Shown here: positions 9,882-17,693 of the stretch, one piece after another
Layout: each line of letters starts with the position of its first letter
Numbering within the stretch: position 1 is the first letter of the stretch
DNA from: Larkinella rosea
GTDB lineage: Bacteria > Bacteroidota > Bacteroidia > Cytophagales > Spirosomataceae
Reading direction: 5' to 3'
DNA: 64,000 bases
NCBI RefSeq assembly: GCF_003858635.1
Contig: NZ_RQJO01000009.1
Location: 806,001-870,000 of the forward strand
Notes under the pieces: generated by a model
What the model saw: the letters and a program-made list of their open reading frames with translations, nothing else
The model's database searches: none
What the model was told of the DNA's origin: nothing
Position numbers and translations under genes: made by a program

Positions 9882-9922
9882 TACCGGAATGAATCGGTCC
9901 GGTTGACCGGATTATTCCGGTA
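9882..9922. repeat. Imperfect 18-base inverted repeat
   Basis: TACCGGAATGAATCGGTC (9882-9899) pairs with 9905-9922 at 15 of 18 positions around a 5-base loop. It lies about 100 bases upstream of the glycosyltransferase gene. It could be an operator or a decayed terminator; nothing decides this. Confidence 0.5.
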
Positions 9923-10014
9923 ATTCCCTTTTTGTTTCTTAACTTTACCCAACGGAAACAAAGTATAGTGTTTTTTATACCTTTGGTCTAAGATGAATAG
10001 GACCATGTACGTTT

Positions 10015-11760
10015 ATGGCGTTTTATTATTTTTTTTATATTATTAGCTTTATCGGCTTTGCTATTGCATCGCTCAGTGCTGGTATCTCTGAACGACTGAC
10101 AAAAAAAATTTCGGATACGAATTATCTGCTGCTAATCCTGTTTCTGGTTAGCTTCTTGCGGCTTCCTTCCATTGTTTTCAATTCCGAATTGAATCCCGAC
10201 GAGAGTCAAACGATTACACAAGCAATTACCTTATTGCGCGACCCGATCTACTGGGCTTCGGTTGATGGGACAACGATTGGTCCGGTTAATAGTTATCTGC
10301 TTTTAATTCCTTCGATATTCGGCTTTCCGCTTGATTATATCGGTGCCCGGGTCGTTGGATTAGGGTTAATTCTCCTTTCCCTCTATTTCTTCAGCAAAGG
10401 TCTGCGGTTATTTATGCCCGAAAAGACTTATCGGCTGGTTTTACTCGGCCTCAGCATCTTTTTTGGCTGGACAGTCTGGTATGATTTCCTCCACTATACG
10501 AGCGAGTTAAGCTCCCTGCCCATCCTGACGGGCTGCTTTTATATGGTTAGCGCGATCCTGACGGGTCGGAAGCACTCGGTGAGTTGGTACTTTGTGCTGG
10601 GTATTGTGGCAGGGATCATTCCGTATTGTAAGCTACAGTCGGTACCTATTTTGGCCGGCCCAATTATCATTACGTACACGTACATTTTCGCCCAGCGTCG
10701 CAATCTGTTCAAACTGACTTCTGCGTTAAGTTTAGGGTTGGTTGTTCCGTCAATACTGGTACTCGGTTTTTGCCTGGCTTATCACGTTCTACCTGACTTT
10801 TACCTCTTTTACATCGAATCAAACCTGTTGGGATACAAAGAATTATATAGCCAGGATGTGGCTCAGAAAACGATCTGGGCAAAGCTGATGGTATTACCCT
10901 ACGTCATCGCTCACTATCTTGATTTACTTCCACTGATCGGTATTTGCTGGTTTTTGGGCTTTCTATGTCTTCAGGTTTATTATGAAGATGCCAAACAGAT
11001 ATCCCGTGGAAACCGGTGGCAGTTGGGTTTAGGGTTTATAACCGGTTTACTGGCAATCTATTGCGTGGCCAGTCCCGGTACGCGGTTTGGTCACCATTTA
11101 TTGTTACTCGTGTTTCCGATTGCCTGGCTGATCGGTTGTTGCCTGGCCATTGTGAAGGATCGTTTTTCCGTTGGTTTTGTACAAAAACTTACCATTGGCT
11201 TACCATCTACCTTCTTATTTTTTATTCTGCTGCGCTTCACGCTTTACGGTTTTTTCTCGGAGAGTAGCTCAACCTTTAATCCCCATCCTTCGTCCTTAAA
11301 ATTTCCGGAACGGGCTGAAATTGAACAAGATCGGGCGTTTCACATCAACCCTTTTTTGTATTGTTTCACCCAGAAAATGACCATGTCGGAATCGGCGGTT
11401 TCCAGGGAAATAAAAAAACTGACCGAACCGGAGGAGCAGATTGCCGTTTGGGGCTGGAATTGTACGTATTACGTTGAATCACAACGTAGCCAGGGCGTTC
11501 GGGAAAATCAAACCCAGCGGTGTGCCGTGAAAAATTCCTATCAGGCCATCTACCTGTCAAGGTATGTAGCGGATTTGGCAAAAAACAAGCCCGCACTCTT
11601 TCTTGATGCCGTGGGCCCTGCTAGTCTTCATCTGAATGAAGCCCATTACGAGCACCAGAATTTTCGCCTGTTAGCTTCGTACATTGCCAAACATTACAAG
11701 TTCCTCAAAGTAGTTTCGGGCGTCCGAATTTTTAAACGGATTCCGGCCAATGAAGGATAA
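10015..11760 (+). CDS. GT-C fold membrane glycosyltransferase (ArnT/PMT-like)
   Basis: A 581-residue protein with about 11-12 transmembrane helices. The first extracytoplasmic loop contains NPDESQ, matching the acidic DE motif of GT-C enzymes, which use polyprenyl-phosphate sugars to modify lipids or proteins. The last 130 residues form a soluble domain (EEQIAVWGWNCTYYVES), as in GT39/GT83-like proteins. The DNA is visibly richer in A+T than its neighbours. The gene sits intact between two fragments of a decayed iron-uptake locus, which suggests acquisition by transfer. Donor and acceptor are unknown. Confidence 0.75.
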   Translation: MAFYYFFYIISFIGFAIASLSAGISERLTKKISDTNYLLLILFLVSFLRLPSIVFNSELNPDESQTITQAITLLRDPIYWASVDGTTIGPVNSYLLLIPSIFGFPLDYIGARVVGLGLILLSLYFFSKGLRLFMPEKTYRLVLLGLSIFFGWTVWYDFLHYTSELSSLPILTGCFYMVSAILTGRKHSVSWYFVLGIVAGIIPYCKLQSVPILAGPIIITYTYIFAQRRNLFKLTSALSLGLVVPSILVLGFCLAYHVLPDFYLFYIESNLLGYKELYSQDVAQKTIWAKLMVLPYVIAHYLDLLPLIGICWFLGFLCLQVYYEDAKQISRGNRWQLGLGFITGLLAIYCVASPGTRFGHHLLLLVFPIAWLIGCCLAIVKDRFSVGFVQKLTIGLPSTFLFFILLRFTLYGFFSESSSTFNPHPSSLKFPERAEIEQDRAFHINPFLYCFTQKMTMSESAVSREIKKLTEPEEQIAVWGWNCTYYVESQRSQGVRENQTQRCAVKNSYQAIYLSRYVADLAKNKPALFLDAVGPASLHLNEAHYEHQNFRLLASYIAKHYKFLKVVSGVRIFKRIPANEG

Positions 11761-11779
11761 GGGAAGGGATTCAATCGAC

Positions 11780-12256
11780 TAATTTTTTTCCGATCACAGA
11801 TTCCGCCGTTCCAGCCGGAGGATGTAGTCGACCCGGTCACCCGGTCGTCGAAGTGCAGGCCTTTGCGAAGCAAACCGGTTTTGGGATCGTAAATCCAGAC
11901 GTAACTGCCTTCGGAATTTGGATTGACGGTAATGTAGACCAGGCCATTTTCGACCAGAATGCAATTGCGGGCCGTCCCTTTATCGAGCGGCAGATTTAGG
12001 TGCGAATTAATTTCTTTCGCCATATCCAGCACGTAAAAATCGAAGTGCGGCACCAGGTAATGATCCTGCATCCCCTGAAAAGTCCCTTGCGCTCGGTGCG
12101 AACAATCGCTTTGCCGTTACCGATGTACCAAAAACCGTATCCGTGGTTTTGAATCGGAGAAGCGGACAGGTTGAAAAAATAGTTACAGTCGAGCGCACCA
12201 TCCGAAGCCAAAATCTCCAGGTTGCTCACCACCCTGGGATACGAAGTGGCTGGCAT
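11780..12256 (-). pseudogene. Broken extracellular propeller-like gene, probably DUF4374 type
   Basis: Two fragments in different frames join into one C-terminal protein piece. YPRVVSNLEILASDGALD and GYGFWYIGNGKAIVRTER are in one; DHYLVPHFDFYVLDM, CILVENGLVYITV and YVWIYDPKTGLLRKG are in the other. A single-base shift near 12070 separates them, and another near 11835 spoils the end. The pattern fits DUF4374 surface proteins, which often sit next to PepSY proteins and TonB receptors. The family call is tentative; that it is broken is clear. Confidence 0.5.
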
Positions 12257-12405
12257 TCTGCGGAATTACAGCCGGATTTTTACCGGGCAGAAGGAGTATT
12301 TACTGTCGGTTACGCTGAAGACTATTGAGGAAAAATTATCCCAGCCCTTTTTTATGCGCATTCATCGCTCGTATCTGGTCAACCTTATGCAACGGATGCA
12401 AACGT
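12243..12405 (+). pseudogene. Fragment of a LytTR DNA-binding domain
   Basis: The reading TGQKEYLLSVTLKTIEEKL, then FFMRIHRSYLVNL, is the second half of a LytTR domain, the DNA-binding part of LytTR response regulators. There is no receiver domain upstream and the last helix is missing. It abuts the DUF4374-like remnant on the other strand, so the junction near 12250 marks a rearrangement. Confidence 0.7.
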
Positions 12406-12424
12406 TGTAAAAATCGCAATCCAG

Positions 12425-12571
12425 TTAATTTTTGCCTTTTCCGTCCGCAGAAAAGCTATCCCGGAATATTTTCAGTTTGCCATTTTCCCGCTTCCAGACC
12501 AATACATAACGCCCTTTGCTGGCGACTTTTCCGGTTGAAAACGCAAATGATAAGGTTCCTTCTTCCAGTCC
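12425..12571 (-). pseudogene. C-terminal fragment of an NTF2/SnoaL-like (DUF4440-type) protein
   Basis: On the minus strand the frame ending at 12425 reads EEGTLSFAFSTGKVASKG, then RYVLVWKRENGKLKIFRDSF. This is the typical last beta-hairpin of small SnoaL/DUF4440 proteins. A stop codon lies in frame a few residues upstream and there is no start. It is one more decayed piece in this zone. Confidence 0.55.
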
Positions 12572-12584
12572 GTTTCGTCGGGAT

Positions 12585-12846
12585 TATGGTACAACCGATC
12601 CAAGTCGAACCCGGTGAGGTCCGTTCAAAGGATATCAATACGAATGTGTTGTTGGGCATTGGCGCTCAGTATCGGATCAATTCAAGATGGTCATTGATCG
12701 TGCAGCCGACAGCGATGTACCATTGGAAAATCTCAAAAAGAATTCAGATCACGGTATTCCATTTTAGGTTCATAGCCGATTCCGTGACTGGCAACTCGGC
12801 ATTCAGGCTAAAGCATACCCCTTTAAAAAATCTAGCCCAGCAAATT
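12585..12846 (+). pseudogene. Fragment of an outer-membrane beta-barrel protein
   Basis: INTNVLLGIGAQYRINSRWS and LIVQPTAMYHW are adjacent barrel strands with alternating polar and apolar residues. A further strand-like piece, DWQLGIQAKAYPF, follows in another frame and ends at a TAA near 12846. There is no start or signal peptide. It probably derives from a regulator/anti-sigma-linked barrel gene. Confidence 0.5.
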
Positions 12847-12889
12847 AAATTTCCTTCCACCAGGCCTCACACTTAATTAATAGTGAGGG

Positions 12890-12918
12890 CGGACAGAATT
12901 TGTCCGATAATGGACAAA
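12890..12918. promoter_or_regulatory. Overlapping palindromes upstream of a porin-like gene
   Basis: CGGACA-N5-TGTCCG (12890-12906) overlaps TTTGTCC-N6-GGACAAA (12899-12918). Both centre on the word TGTCC and lie about 115 bases before the beta-barrel gene at 13033. This could be an operator; no regulator can be named. Confidence 0.35.
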
Positions 12919-13032
12919 CATAGTACCGGGCTATCCCATAAAAGATTAATAGTCAATATTATATGATTAATGGAATAAATGTTGATAAGAAAAGAATAAG
13001 CATATTGACTTTAAAGCTAATTCAGGAAAACG

Positions 13033-13644
13033 ATGAAAAAGGCAGGCATTGCACTCGTTCTGCTTGTGACGATCCTTTCAGCCGCTCAGGCTCAGACGGA
13101 AAAAGGACGCTGGCAAGTTGGTACACAGGTGGGCAATTTTACGTATCAAAAATTTGATGGAGCGAATAATCATTTTTTTTCCATCAGCTTAACGCCATCA
13201 GCCGGATATTTTATTGCTAAAAATCTGGTAGCCGGGGTTACCCTACCCTATTCATTCAACAACACCCCAACGGCAAGCCGGAATACCTCCCGATCGATCG
13301 GGATAGGACCCACCCTGCGCTACTATGTGGGAAATTCGCGTTTGAAGCCCTTTGCCGGTATTAGCTTTACCTACGAAAAAACGGTACGAAAATATGAAAG
13401 CCTTGCCAATCTGGTTGATTTAAACCTGAAAGGCTATTCAACCAATCTGGCTCCTACGGTTGGTATGGCTTATTTTATCAATCGGAATGTTCTTTTATCC
13501 GCCGAAGTTGGCTATCATTTTCAACATACGGAGAACGATAATTTAATCCAAACCTCTACCGGCAATTACAGTACGGCAACGTTTAGCAATAAATTCCGAA
13601 CCGTATCCTTTGAAATTGGATTTGCGCTTTTATTAGGAAAATAA
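13033..13644 (+). CDS. Outer-membrane beta-barrel protein (porin family)
   Basis: A 203-residue protein with a signal peptide ending AQAQ (about residue 20), then alternating amphipathic strands typical of an 8-stranded OmpA/OmpX-like barrel (GRWQVGTQVGNFTYQ, HFFSISLTPSAGYF, VSFEIGFALLLGK). It ends in a short hydrophobic strand, as insertion by BamA requires. The ATG at 13033 begins the signal peptide. It is the only evidently intact gene between the decayed block and the broken TonB receptor, 28 bases before the latter. Ligand or function unknown. Confidence 0.8.
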   Translation: MKKAGIALVLLVTILSAAQAQTEKGRWQVGTQVGNFTYQKFDGANNHFFSISLTPSAGYFIAKNLVAGVTLPYSFNNTPTASRNTSRSIGIGPTLRYYVGNSRLKPFAGISFTYEKTVRKYESLANLVDLNLKGYSTNLAPTVGMAYFINRNVLLSAEVGYHFQHTENDNLIQTSTGNYSTATFSNKFRTVSFEIGFALLLGK

Positions 13645-13671
13645 GGCCTTATTCACACACGTCCCCGCTGT

Positions 13672-15277
13672 ATGAAGCAACTACTACTGCTTTTTACTTT
13701 CGTTTTGAATCTACTGTTTGAGGCCAGCGCCCAGCCTATGCCCAATCGGGTGACCATCAGCGGTTATGTGCGCGAGAAAGGCAGCCTGGAAGCGTTGATT
13801 GGGGTGAATATCTATCTACCCGGTACATCCACCAGCACGACCACGAACACGTACGGTTTTTATTCGCTATCCCTCCCGGCTGCGGATAGCCTGACGCTGG
13901 CCTTTTCGTCCGTCGGCTACGAAACCGTTCAGCAAGTGGTCCCCTTTCGGCGCGATATTGAGCAAACGGTTTACTTGACCTCCGGGCACCAGTTAGCCGA
14001 AGTCACTGTGACCGGCACCCGAACCGCAGAAGAAAAAGTAAGCGAAAGCGCCCGGATGAGTACGATTGATGTACCCATCAACCAGATCAAGAAAATACCG
14101 GCATTCCTGGGTGAAAAAGACGTCCTGAAAGTGCTGCAACTCATGCCGGGTGTGCAGAAAGGCTCCGAAGGCAGCACCGGTATTTACGTGCGCGGGGGCG
14201 GCCCTGACCAGAACCTGGTCATTCTGGACGATGCCGTAGTGTACAACGCCAATCACCTGTTCGGTTTTTTTTCGGTTTTCAACGGCGATGCCCTCAAAAG
14301 TGTAGAGCTGATTAAGGGCGGTTTTCCAGCGCGGTACGGCGGTCGGTTGTCGTCGGTCATTGAGATGAATATGAAGGAAGGAAATAAAGAAAAGCTGCAC
14401 GGGGAGGGCGGTATTGGCCTGATTGCCTCCCGGTTAACGCTCGAAGGGCCGCTGACTAAAAAGAAATCGGGGGCGGGTGCTTCCTCGTTTCTGGTGTCGG
14501 CTCGCCGAACGTACCTGGATTTTGTCGCCGGACCCATCATCCGGCGGGGATAGCAAAGCCGGGTACTATTTTTACGATCTGAATGCCAAAGTTAACTATG
14601 AATTGGGTACCCGCAACAAACTCTACCTGAGTGGGTATTTTGGCCGGGATCGGTTTTATTCGGATGATAAAAAACAGGGCAGTGCCGTTGGCTTGAACTG
14701 GGGCAATGCCACGGCGACTCTACGGTGGAATCACCTGTTTTCCCAACGGCTTTTTTCCAATACCTCCCTCATTTTCAGCAACTACAAGTTTCTGATTTCC
14801 TCCGACGAAAAAAGCTTTCAGGATGAAGATGCTTTTTCGCTGCGGTACTCCTCAGGTATTCGGGATTTCTCCCTCAAACACGACATCGATTTTTATCCCT
14901 CTCCGCGGCATTCTCTACGGTTTGGGTTCCAGAGCACCCTGCACCGCTTTACGCCCAACGCGGTAGTCATCAAAAATATCGGTATCAATCAATTCAGCGA
15001 GGATATTGAATCCATTCAAGTGCTGGAATCCGGACTGTATGCCGAAGATACCTGGCAGCCGCATCGTCGTCTCAAGATCAATGGTGGCCTGCGACTCAGC
15101 CATTTTCTGCATAACCGCGTCAGTTATCTCCGACCCGAACCCCGCATTTCGCTCGCTTACGTGCTGAAACCGGAGCTGTCGGTGAAGGCTTCGTATGCCT
15201 TGATGAACCAGTATGTCCATCTGTTGTCCAATACCGGTATTGGGTTGCCCACCGACTTATGGGTACCGACCACCGAC
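13672..15277 (+). pseudogene. TonB-dependent receptor, frameshifted and cut off by an IS
   Basis: The first 293 codons encode a signal peptide, a CarboxypepD_reg-like domain (VTISGYVREKGSLEALIG) and a TonB plug (KDVLKVLQLMPGVQKG, then GIYVRGGGPDQNLVILDD). At 14545-14549 a G-run (CGGCGGGGAT) shifts the frame: removing one G joins IIRR to DSKAGYYFYDLN. The barrel then continues in the new frame to LPTDLWVPTTD. There the IS3-family element begins, and its first three bases (TGA) supply the stop. The rest of the barrel is not found on the far side of the element. Confidence 0.85.
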
Positions 15278-15302
15278 TGAAAGCTTCCCCGAAAATAGTA
15301 GC
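15278..15302 (+). repeat. IS left inverted repeat
   Basis: TGAAAGCTTCCCC followed by GAAAATAGTAGC. It matches the right end with one indel and one or two mismatches. Confidence 0.85.
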
Positions 15303-15344
15303 GACTAAAAGTGGAAATTAGTAGCTAACTTTAAAAGGAAGAGC

Positions 15345-15627
15345 ATGAAAAAGACAAAGTTTACCGAGTCACAAATCATCGGGATTTTGCGCCAGCAGGA
15401 GACGGGCAAGTCGGTGGTGGACATCTGCCGTGAGCATGGTATCAGTCAAGCAACCTATTATCAGTGGAACGGGGCCGCCCGCGCGGAGTAAATATTCAGG
15501 CTTGGAAGTAAACCAGTTGAAACGGCTGAAGGAATTAGAGAATGAACTGGCTCAGTACAAACGCATTGTCGCCGAGCAAACACTTCAGTTGACGGTTTTG
15601 AAGGATGTGATAGAAAAAAAGCTATAG
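15345..15627 (+). pseudogene. IS3-family orfA, disrupted
   Basis: ATG at 15345 starts a helix-turn-helix protein (FTESQIIGILRQQE, then VVDICREHGISQATYYQW). The frame stops at 15489. It resumes in the +1 frame as KYSGLEVNQLKRLKELEN, the leucine-zipper part, to the stop at 15625-15627. The segment CGGGGCCGCCCGCGCG between TGGAA and GAGTAAA is exactly what must be removed to give the expected QWKSKYSG. The product would otherwise be about 88 residues, normal for OrfA. Confidence 0.85.
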
Positions 15628-16533
15628 GGCCTGCCGAGAAACGAGAGTTGGTTCAATATGCTCACCAACATCACCAACTTAGTTTACGACATGCCTGTAA
15701 GCTGTTCAGCATCCATGCTTCGGTGTTTTACTATCAGCCGAAGCCGAGTCAAGATGAGCCGATTCGGGAACAATTAGCTCAGTTAGCCGAACTGCATAGC
15801 CGGTGGGGCTTTTGGCCGGGTCGCCGTAGCGATGATGCATCATCATTTGCGAAATCTGAACTGGACATGGAACCATAAGCGGGTGTACCGGATCTATACT
15901 GAAATGGGGTTGAATCTCAGACGGAAGTATAAAAAACGGTTACCAGCGCGAGTAATTGAACCTTTGATTCAACCACCAGCCGCCAATTTGACCTGGTCGA
16001 TGGATTTTATGCAAGATGGGTTAGCCAATGGAGTACAGTTCCGTTCGCTGAATATCATTGACGACTATAATCGAGAAGCCTTAGCCATCACGCTGTATAC
16101 CAGCCTGACTAGTAAACGAGTGATTCGCGAGTTAGATCAACTGATTGCTTGGCGGGGTGCCCCCGAGAAGATCCGAGTGGATAATGGACCGGAATTTATT
16201 GCCCAGGCATTGAGGGACTGGGCCGATTGGCGAAACATAGACTTGAAGTTCATTGAAAAAGGCAAGCCTTACCAAAATGGGTATATGGAACGGTTTAATC
16301 GCAGTTTTCGAGAGGAAGTATTAGACGCCTACTGCTTCACCCGTTTGAAGGAGGCTCAGGTAATGGCTCATGCCTGGATGTGGATCTATAATAACGAGAG
16401 ACCTCACCAGTCATTAGGCTACAAAGCACCAGTAGTTTTTCTTCAAGAACAGGAACAGAACCAACCCTTACCTACATTCATGAAAGATCAGTCTATCGAC
16501 TGGAAATCTCTGGTACTAAGTGCTACTAATTAG
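15610..16533 (+). pseudogene. IS3-family orfB (DDE transposase), disrupted
   Basis: Reached by -1 slippage on the A-run of orfA (EKKAIGPAEKRELVQYAHQ). The N-terminal part runs to HSRWGFW, and the frame is then lost at 15815-15830 where CCGGGTCGCCGTAGCG is inserted. Removing those 16 bases gives RWGFWMMHHHLRNLNWTWN, as in intact relatives. The rve integrase core follows with the DDE residues in WSMDFMQD, RVDNGPEF and FNRSFREEV, ending in the NNERPHQSLGY block. All catalytic residues are kept. Confidence 0.88.
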
Positions 16534-16545
16534 GGGAAGCTTTCA
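16522..16545 (-). repeat. IS right inverted repeat
   Basis: Read on the minus strand it is TGAAAGCTTCCCC followed by TAATTAGTAGC, the mate of the left end. It includes the last codons of orfB (stop at 16531-16533). Confidence 0.85.
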
Positions 16546-16887
16546 AGGGCCAAAAAGAACCTCAAAGTCAACTGGAGAGCCAGACAAACGTCAACGGGAT
16601 AATAAAGAAGTTCCAAGTAATACGCCATCACTGAAGCCACACAAGCATAAGAAAGGTGATTAGCCATATTCTGCATTTATATTAAATGATTTGGTTTATT
16701 ATAAGGATGAGAAATTTCAATTAACCAGATCATTTAATAAGTTCTGATTTTACCTTCAGTTAACATAAGGAAAGTTATACGGCAATTAGAATTATGCTAA
16801 AGTTGAATAATTAAATTTTAGGGTCTTGCATTGTTGCAAACCTTGCAAAGTGTGCAAACTTTACAATTTGTACCTTTTAGAAGATTT
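16546..16887. other. A+T-rich gap between IS and integrase remnant
   Basis: No gene is supported here. It contains a 16-base inverted repeat, 15/16 matched (16681-16696 with 16723-16738). Near 16828-16860 there are three copies of a TTGCAAA/GTGCAAA word spaced about 10 bases apart. Such repeats occur as integrase arm-type sites or plasmid iterons, but neither is shown. Composition is clearly lower in G+C than the surroundings. Confidence 0.6.
16681..16738. repeat. Inverted repeat in the A+T-rich gap
   Basis: ATTAAATGATTTGGTT pairs with AACCAGATCATTTAAT across a 26-base loop, with one mismatch. It has no T-tail, so it is not an obvious terminator. Confidence 0.65.
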
Positions 16888-17418
16888 TCATCCAAATATT
16901 GACTCGAGCGCTTTGTCTGTCGTTTCAGTATCAAATTCAGAAAGATACTTTTCAGTGATATTGATTTTCGAGTGTCTTAGCAGTTTCGAAATGGCGTAAA
17001 CATCCTTGATCTTCCTTCGACCTAAATCAGCAAATGTGTGCCGAGCGGAGTGAAAGGAGACTTCTTTATTAATACCGGCAAGTGAGCAAATCTTTTTAAG
17101 GTATTTGTTGATGAGCGCATTCTTGCGACTGATTTCAATCAACAGTTCCGCTTCGGTGGTGTAGGTGCGATTCTGATTGAGGATTGGCAGCACATAGGCT
17201 TCTAGATCGATTTTTACTGGCTTGTAATGCTGAACGATTTCTAATGCCTGGGCTGGAATTTGGATCGAGTGATTTTGGGATACTGTGTTTTTGGTTTTCC
17301 GCATTACATAGGAGGGACGTTGCCAGTTTACGTTTTTCCATTGCAAGCATGCCAAGTCGCTGAAACGCATTCTATCTAAGTTCCATACTGACCTATGCAA
17401 AATGTATTTGCTAGCCAC
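16888..17418 (-). pseudogene. Tyrosine integrase, catalytic domain only (N-terminus missing)
   Basis: The 176 residues cover the catalytic domain of a site-specific tyrosine recombinase. The first Arg is in RMRFSDLACLQW, the second box is SFHSARHTFADLG (His-x-x-Arg), and LRHSKINITEKYL supplies the last His and the nucleophilic Tyr. Full-length relatives are near 400 residues, with SAM-like and arm-binding domains before this point. Here the first 17 residues do not fit the family, so the gene is truncated near 17365. It lies about 100 bases from the 3' end of tRNA-Asp, a usual integration target, so it is probably the scar of a lost island. Confidence 0.85.
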
Positions 17419-17470
17419 AAAAACGAAAACAATAGAATTTCAATTGTTTCACCTATGTTTTACCCACAAA

Positions 17471-17507
17471 AGCAAAAAGCCCTTAATCCATTGAAGATTA
17501 AGGGCTT
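17471..17507 (-). terminator. Terminator of tRNA-Asp
   Basis: A perfect 12-base stem (17477-17488 with 17496-17507, AAGCCCTTAATC) has a 7-base loop and a T-run on the minus strand. It lies directly after the tRNA 3' end. Confidence 0.85.
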
Positions 17508-17518
17508 AACTTTGTAGT

Positions 17519-17595
17519 TGGCGGACCGGACGGGACTCGAACCCGCGACCTCCGCCGTGACAGGGCGGCATTCTAACCAACTGAACTACCGATCC
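17519..17595 (-). tRNA. tRNA-Asp (anticodon GTC)
   Basis: The 77 bases fold as a cloverleaf. The acceptor GGATCGG pairs with CCGGTCC (one G-T pair), followed by G and an encoded CCA. The D-arm is around AGTTCAGTTGGTTAGAA. The anticodon stem CCGCC/GGCGG has loop CTGTCAC, giving GTC. The T-arm is GCGGGTTCGAGTCCCGT. A Bacteroidota promoter lies upstream and a terminator downstream, so it is transcribed alone. Confidence 0.97.
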
Positions 17596-17633
17596 ATTTG
17601 ATGGGCCTCCGGTTATTTCCCGAAAACGTGGTG

Positions 17634-17663
17634 CAAAGGTAGCCGCTTTTCGACACAACGCAA
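17634..17663 (-). promoter_or_regulatory. Promoter of tRNA-Asp
   Basis: On the minus strand TTG (17661-17663), a 19-base spacer and TACCTTTG (17634-17641) match the Bacteroidota consensus exactly. The start of transcription would be about 30 bases before the mature tRNA. Confidence 0.75.
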
Positions 17664-17671
17664 TACCTTTG
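17664..17671 (+). promoter_or_regulatory. -7 element for the DinB-like gene
   Basis: TACCTTTG on the plus strand matches TAnnTTTG and lies 22 bases before the DinB start. There is no TTG at 17-23 bases upstream. It directly abuts the -33 box of the divergent tRNA promoter. Confidence 0.5.
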
Positions 17672-17693
17672 CTGGAAAAACAGCAAAAAATGT

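Larger units (their letters stand above)
15278..16545 (+). mobile_element. IS3-family insertion sequence, 1268 bp, transposase broken
   Basis: Terminal inverted repeats begin TGAAAGCTTCCCC at both ends, and the element ends in TG...CA as usual for IS3. It carries overlapping orfA and orfB with an A-run slippage site (GAAAAAAAG near 15610) for the programmed -1 frameshift of this family. Both ORFs are interrupted by G+C-rich 16-base segments, so this copy should not make transposase. The bases outside the ends (GAC left, AGG right) do not match. The missing duplication fits a deletion next to the element that removed the end of the TonB receptor. Confidence 0.92.

Noticed and set aside
12325-12876. 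A 183-codon open frame read as one protein
   Set aside because: It is a chance run through the end of a LytTR fragment, an antisense NTF2-like fragment and part of a barrel; only the middle 45 residues look like protein.
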